From contig CAZUAH010000004.1 in the NCBI GenBank assembly GCA_964617665.1, forward strand, positions 1 through 64,000: a stretch of 64,000 nucleotides of DNA, in the 5' to 3' direction. The notes under the pieces are model-generated. The model did no database searches. It saw nothing but the letters and a program-made list of their open reading frames with translations, and was not told where the DNA came from. This DNA is from JADHUC01 sp964617665. Lineage in GTDB: Bacteria; Planctomycetota; Planctomycetia; Pirellulales; Pirellulaceae. Both the position numbers and the translations under genes were made by a program. Below, one piece after another: positions 62,874-64,000 of the stretch; positions within the stretch are counted from its first letter, which is position 1; every line of letters begins with the position of its first letter.

Positions 62874-64000
62874 ATGAGAAGTGACATGATCAAGAAGGGC
62901 GTCGAGCGGGCGCCGCATCGTAGCCTGCTAAAGGGCACCGGCAATTTCACCGACGCGGATATCGACAAGCCGCTTATCGCGGTGGTCAACTCGTTTGTCG
63001 ATATCATTCCTGGACACGCGCATCTGGACAAGGTTGGATACTTCATCAAGGACCAAGTGCGTGCCGCCGGCGGCGTGCCGTTCATTTTCAATACAATCGG
63101 CATCGACGACGGGATCGCCATGGGCCATGCCGGGATGAAGTTCTCACTGCCCAGCCGCGAGTTGATTGCCGACTGTGTCGAGTCGATGATCGAAGCGCAC
63201 CGGTTCGACGCCATGATCTGCATACCGAACTGCGACAAGATCGTCCCTGGCATGATGATGGCTGCCGCTCGCTGCAACATCCCCACGGTTTTCGTCAGCG
63301 GCGGACCGATGGAGGCGGGCAGAACGTCGAGTGGCAAGACCGTCGATCTGGTCGATGCGTTCTACGCTGTCAGCCAGCACACGGCCGGGCGCATGGATGA
63401 CGCCACGCTGGCCGATATCGAAAACCACGCGTGCCCGACTTGCGGAAGCTGCTCGGGTATGTTCACTGCCAATAGCATGAATTGTCTGGCCGAGGCGTTG
63501 GGCATAGCGTTGCCAGGTAACGGCACGACGCTGGCCACCAGCGAGGATCGCAAGGAGTTGTACGCCACAGCGGCCAAACGAATCGTCGAATTGGCCAAGG
63601 CCGACGGACCGAAGCCGCGCGAGATCATGACTCGCAAGGCCTTCGACAACTCGATGATTCTGGATATGGCGATGGGCGGGTCCACGAACACCGTGCTGCA
63701 TATCTTGGCGATCGCACACGAGGCGGGTGTCGAGTTCACGGTGAAGGACATCGACAGTCTATCCGGCGAAACGCCGAATATCTGCAAGGTCGCACCGTCA
63801 CCGGGCAAAGACGGGCGGATTTATCACGTCGAAGACGTCCATGCGGCCGGCGGAATCATGACGATTCTGGGCGAACTGATCCGCGGCAAGCCCGGCTTGG
63901 TTCGCGAGGATGCCCTGACCGTAACTGGCAAGACGATCGCCGAAAACGTCAAGGAGAATGATATCCGCGTGGCGGGCGAGACGATTCGGTTGGATGGCCT
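62874..64000 (+). CDS. ilvD: dihydroxy-acid dehydratase, C-terminus beyond the window
   Basis: The frame from ATG 62874 (AAGGTAG 7 nt upstream) stays open to the right edge, about 375 of the usual 550-570 residues. It begins [20 protein letters not shown] and has [57 protein letters not shown] and [20 protein letters not shown]. These are the substrate, magnesium and iron-sulfur motifs of IlvD, which dehydrates 2,3-dihydroxy acids in valine, leucine and isoleucine synthesis. At the place where [2Fe-2S] members have PCN, this protein reads PGH, as in the [4Fe-4S] Escherichia coli type. The edge truncation is a window effect. Neighbours are unrelated, so ilvD appears to be monocistronic or to lead an operon to the right. 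Confidence 0.94.
   Translation, partial: MRSDMIKKGVERAPHRSLLKGTGNFTDADIDKPLIAVVNSFVDIIPGHAHLDKVGYFIKDQVRAAGGVPFIFNTIGIDDGIAMGHAGMKFSLPSRELIADCVESMIEAHRFDAMICIPNCDKIVPGMMMAAARCNIPTVFVSGGPMEAGRTSSGKTVDLVDAFYAVSQHTAGRMDDATLADIENHACPTCGSCSGMFTANSMNCLAEALGIALPGNGTTLATSEDRKELYATAAKRIVELAKADGPKPREIMTRKAFDNSMILDMAMGGSTNTVLHILAIAHEAGVEFTVKDIDSLSGETPNICKVAPSPGKDGRIYHVEDVHAAGGIMTILGELIRGKPGLVREDALTVTGKTIAENVKENDIRVAGETIRLDG

Noticed and set aside
62702..63808. Minus-strand frames of 148-211 codons over the ilvD region
   Set aside because: They are antisense to an unmistakable IlvD frame that runs off the window edge.

Overview
The window reads as a chromosomal segment of a heterotrophic planctomycete (Pirellulales-like; the rank is inference). 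The evidence is the very high density of secreted sulfatases and glycosidases, Tat-exported sugar dehydrogenases, secreted PQQ-type propellers, two HzsA-related diheme proteins, a cell-wall YTV-repeat protein, and repeated use of a small zinc ribbon (C-x2-C-x16-C-x1/2-C) in front of membrane or propeller domains. No rRNA, tRNA, CRISPR array or recognisable transposase gene was seen.

Layout. 1-2869 (minus strand): enolase-superfamily protein, uroporphyrinogen-decarboxylase-like protein, then the 5' end of a sodium:solute symporter whose frame is broken near the left edge. 3386-5581: a lone secreted propeller on the plus strand. 5582-6179: a gene-free stretch holding a 235-bp palindromic, MITE-like element. 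6180-20294 (minus): an accessory polysaccharide locus in which sulfatases alternate with glycosidases, in transcription order GH-D glycosidase, sulfatase, GH29 fucosidase, sulfatase, GH29 fucosidase, LamG-HzsA diheme protein, sulfatase. A sulfated, fucose-containing glycan is the natural substrate guess. 20473-31070 (minus): esterase, NPCBM-HzsA diheme protein, a secreted methyltransferase/propeller fusion containing heptamer repeats, serine hydrolase, Gfo/Idh/MocA oxidoreductase. 31221-35459 (plus): two putative glycosidases. 35465-44845 (minus): BFD-like ferredoxin, BioF, a 3-keto-disaccharide hydrolase/nitrilase fusion, a RIFT-barrel lyase-like protein, an FAD oxidoreductase and an FG-GAP (PL11-like) protein, tightly packed.

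From about 44.8 kb the content becomes more core and structural: HEAT-repeat membrane protein, YTV protein, zinc-ribbon membrane protein, a protein with a 15-residue cysteine repeat, a pore-less voltage-sensor-like protein, ThrRS, cupin, PQQ lipoprotein, two more zinc-ribbon membrane proteins, a TIM-barrel sugar isomerase-like protein, a DUF11-type repeat protein, and the 5' two thirds of ilvD running off the right edge.

The genes of the first 44 kb plausibly work together outside the cytoplasm: sulfatases expose sugars for fucosidases and galactosidase-like enzymes, lyase-like proteins cut acidic chains, and oxidoreductases, keto-sugar hydrolase, enolase-superfamily protein and symporter handle products. 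The HzsA-related diheme proteins and the methyltransferase-propeller fusion have no assigned role and are the main candidates for undescribed biology, together with the voltage-sensor/coiled-coil protein and the repeat elements that lie inside coding sequences.
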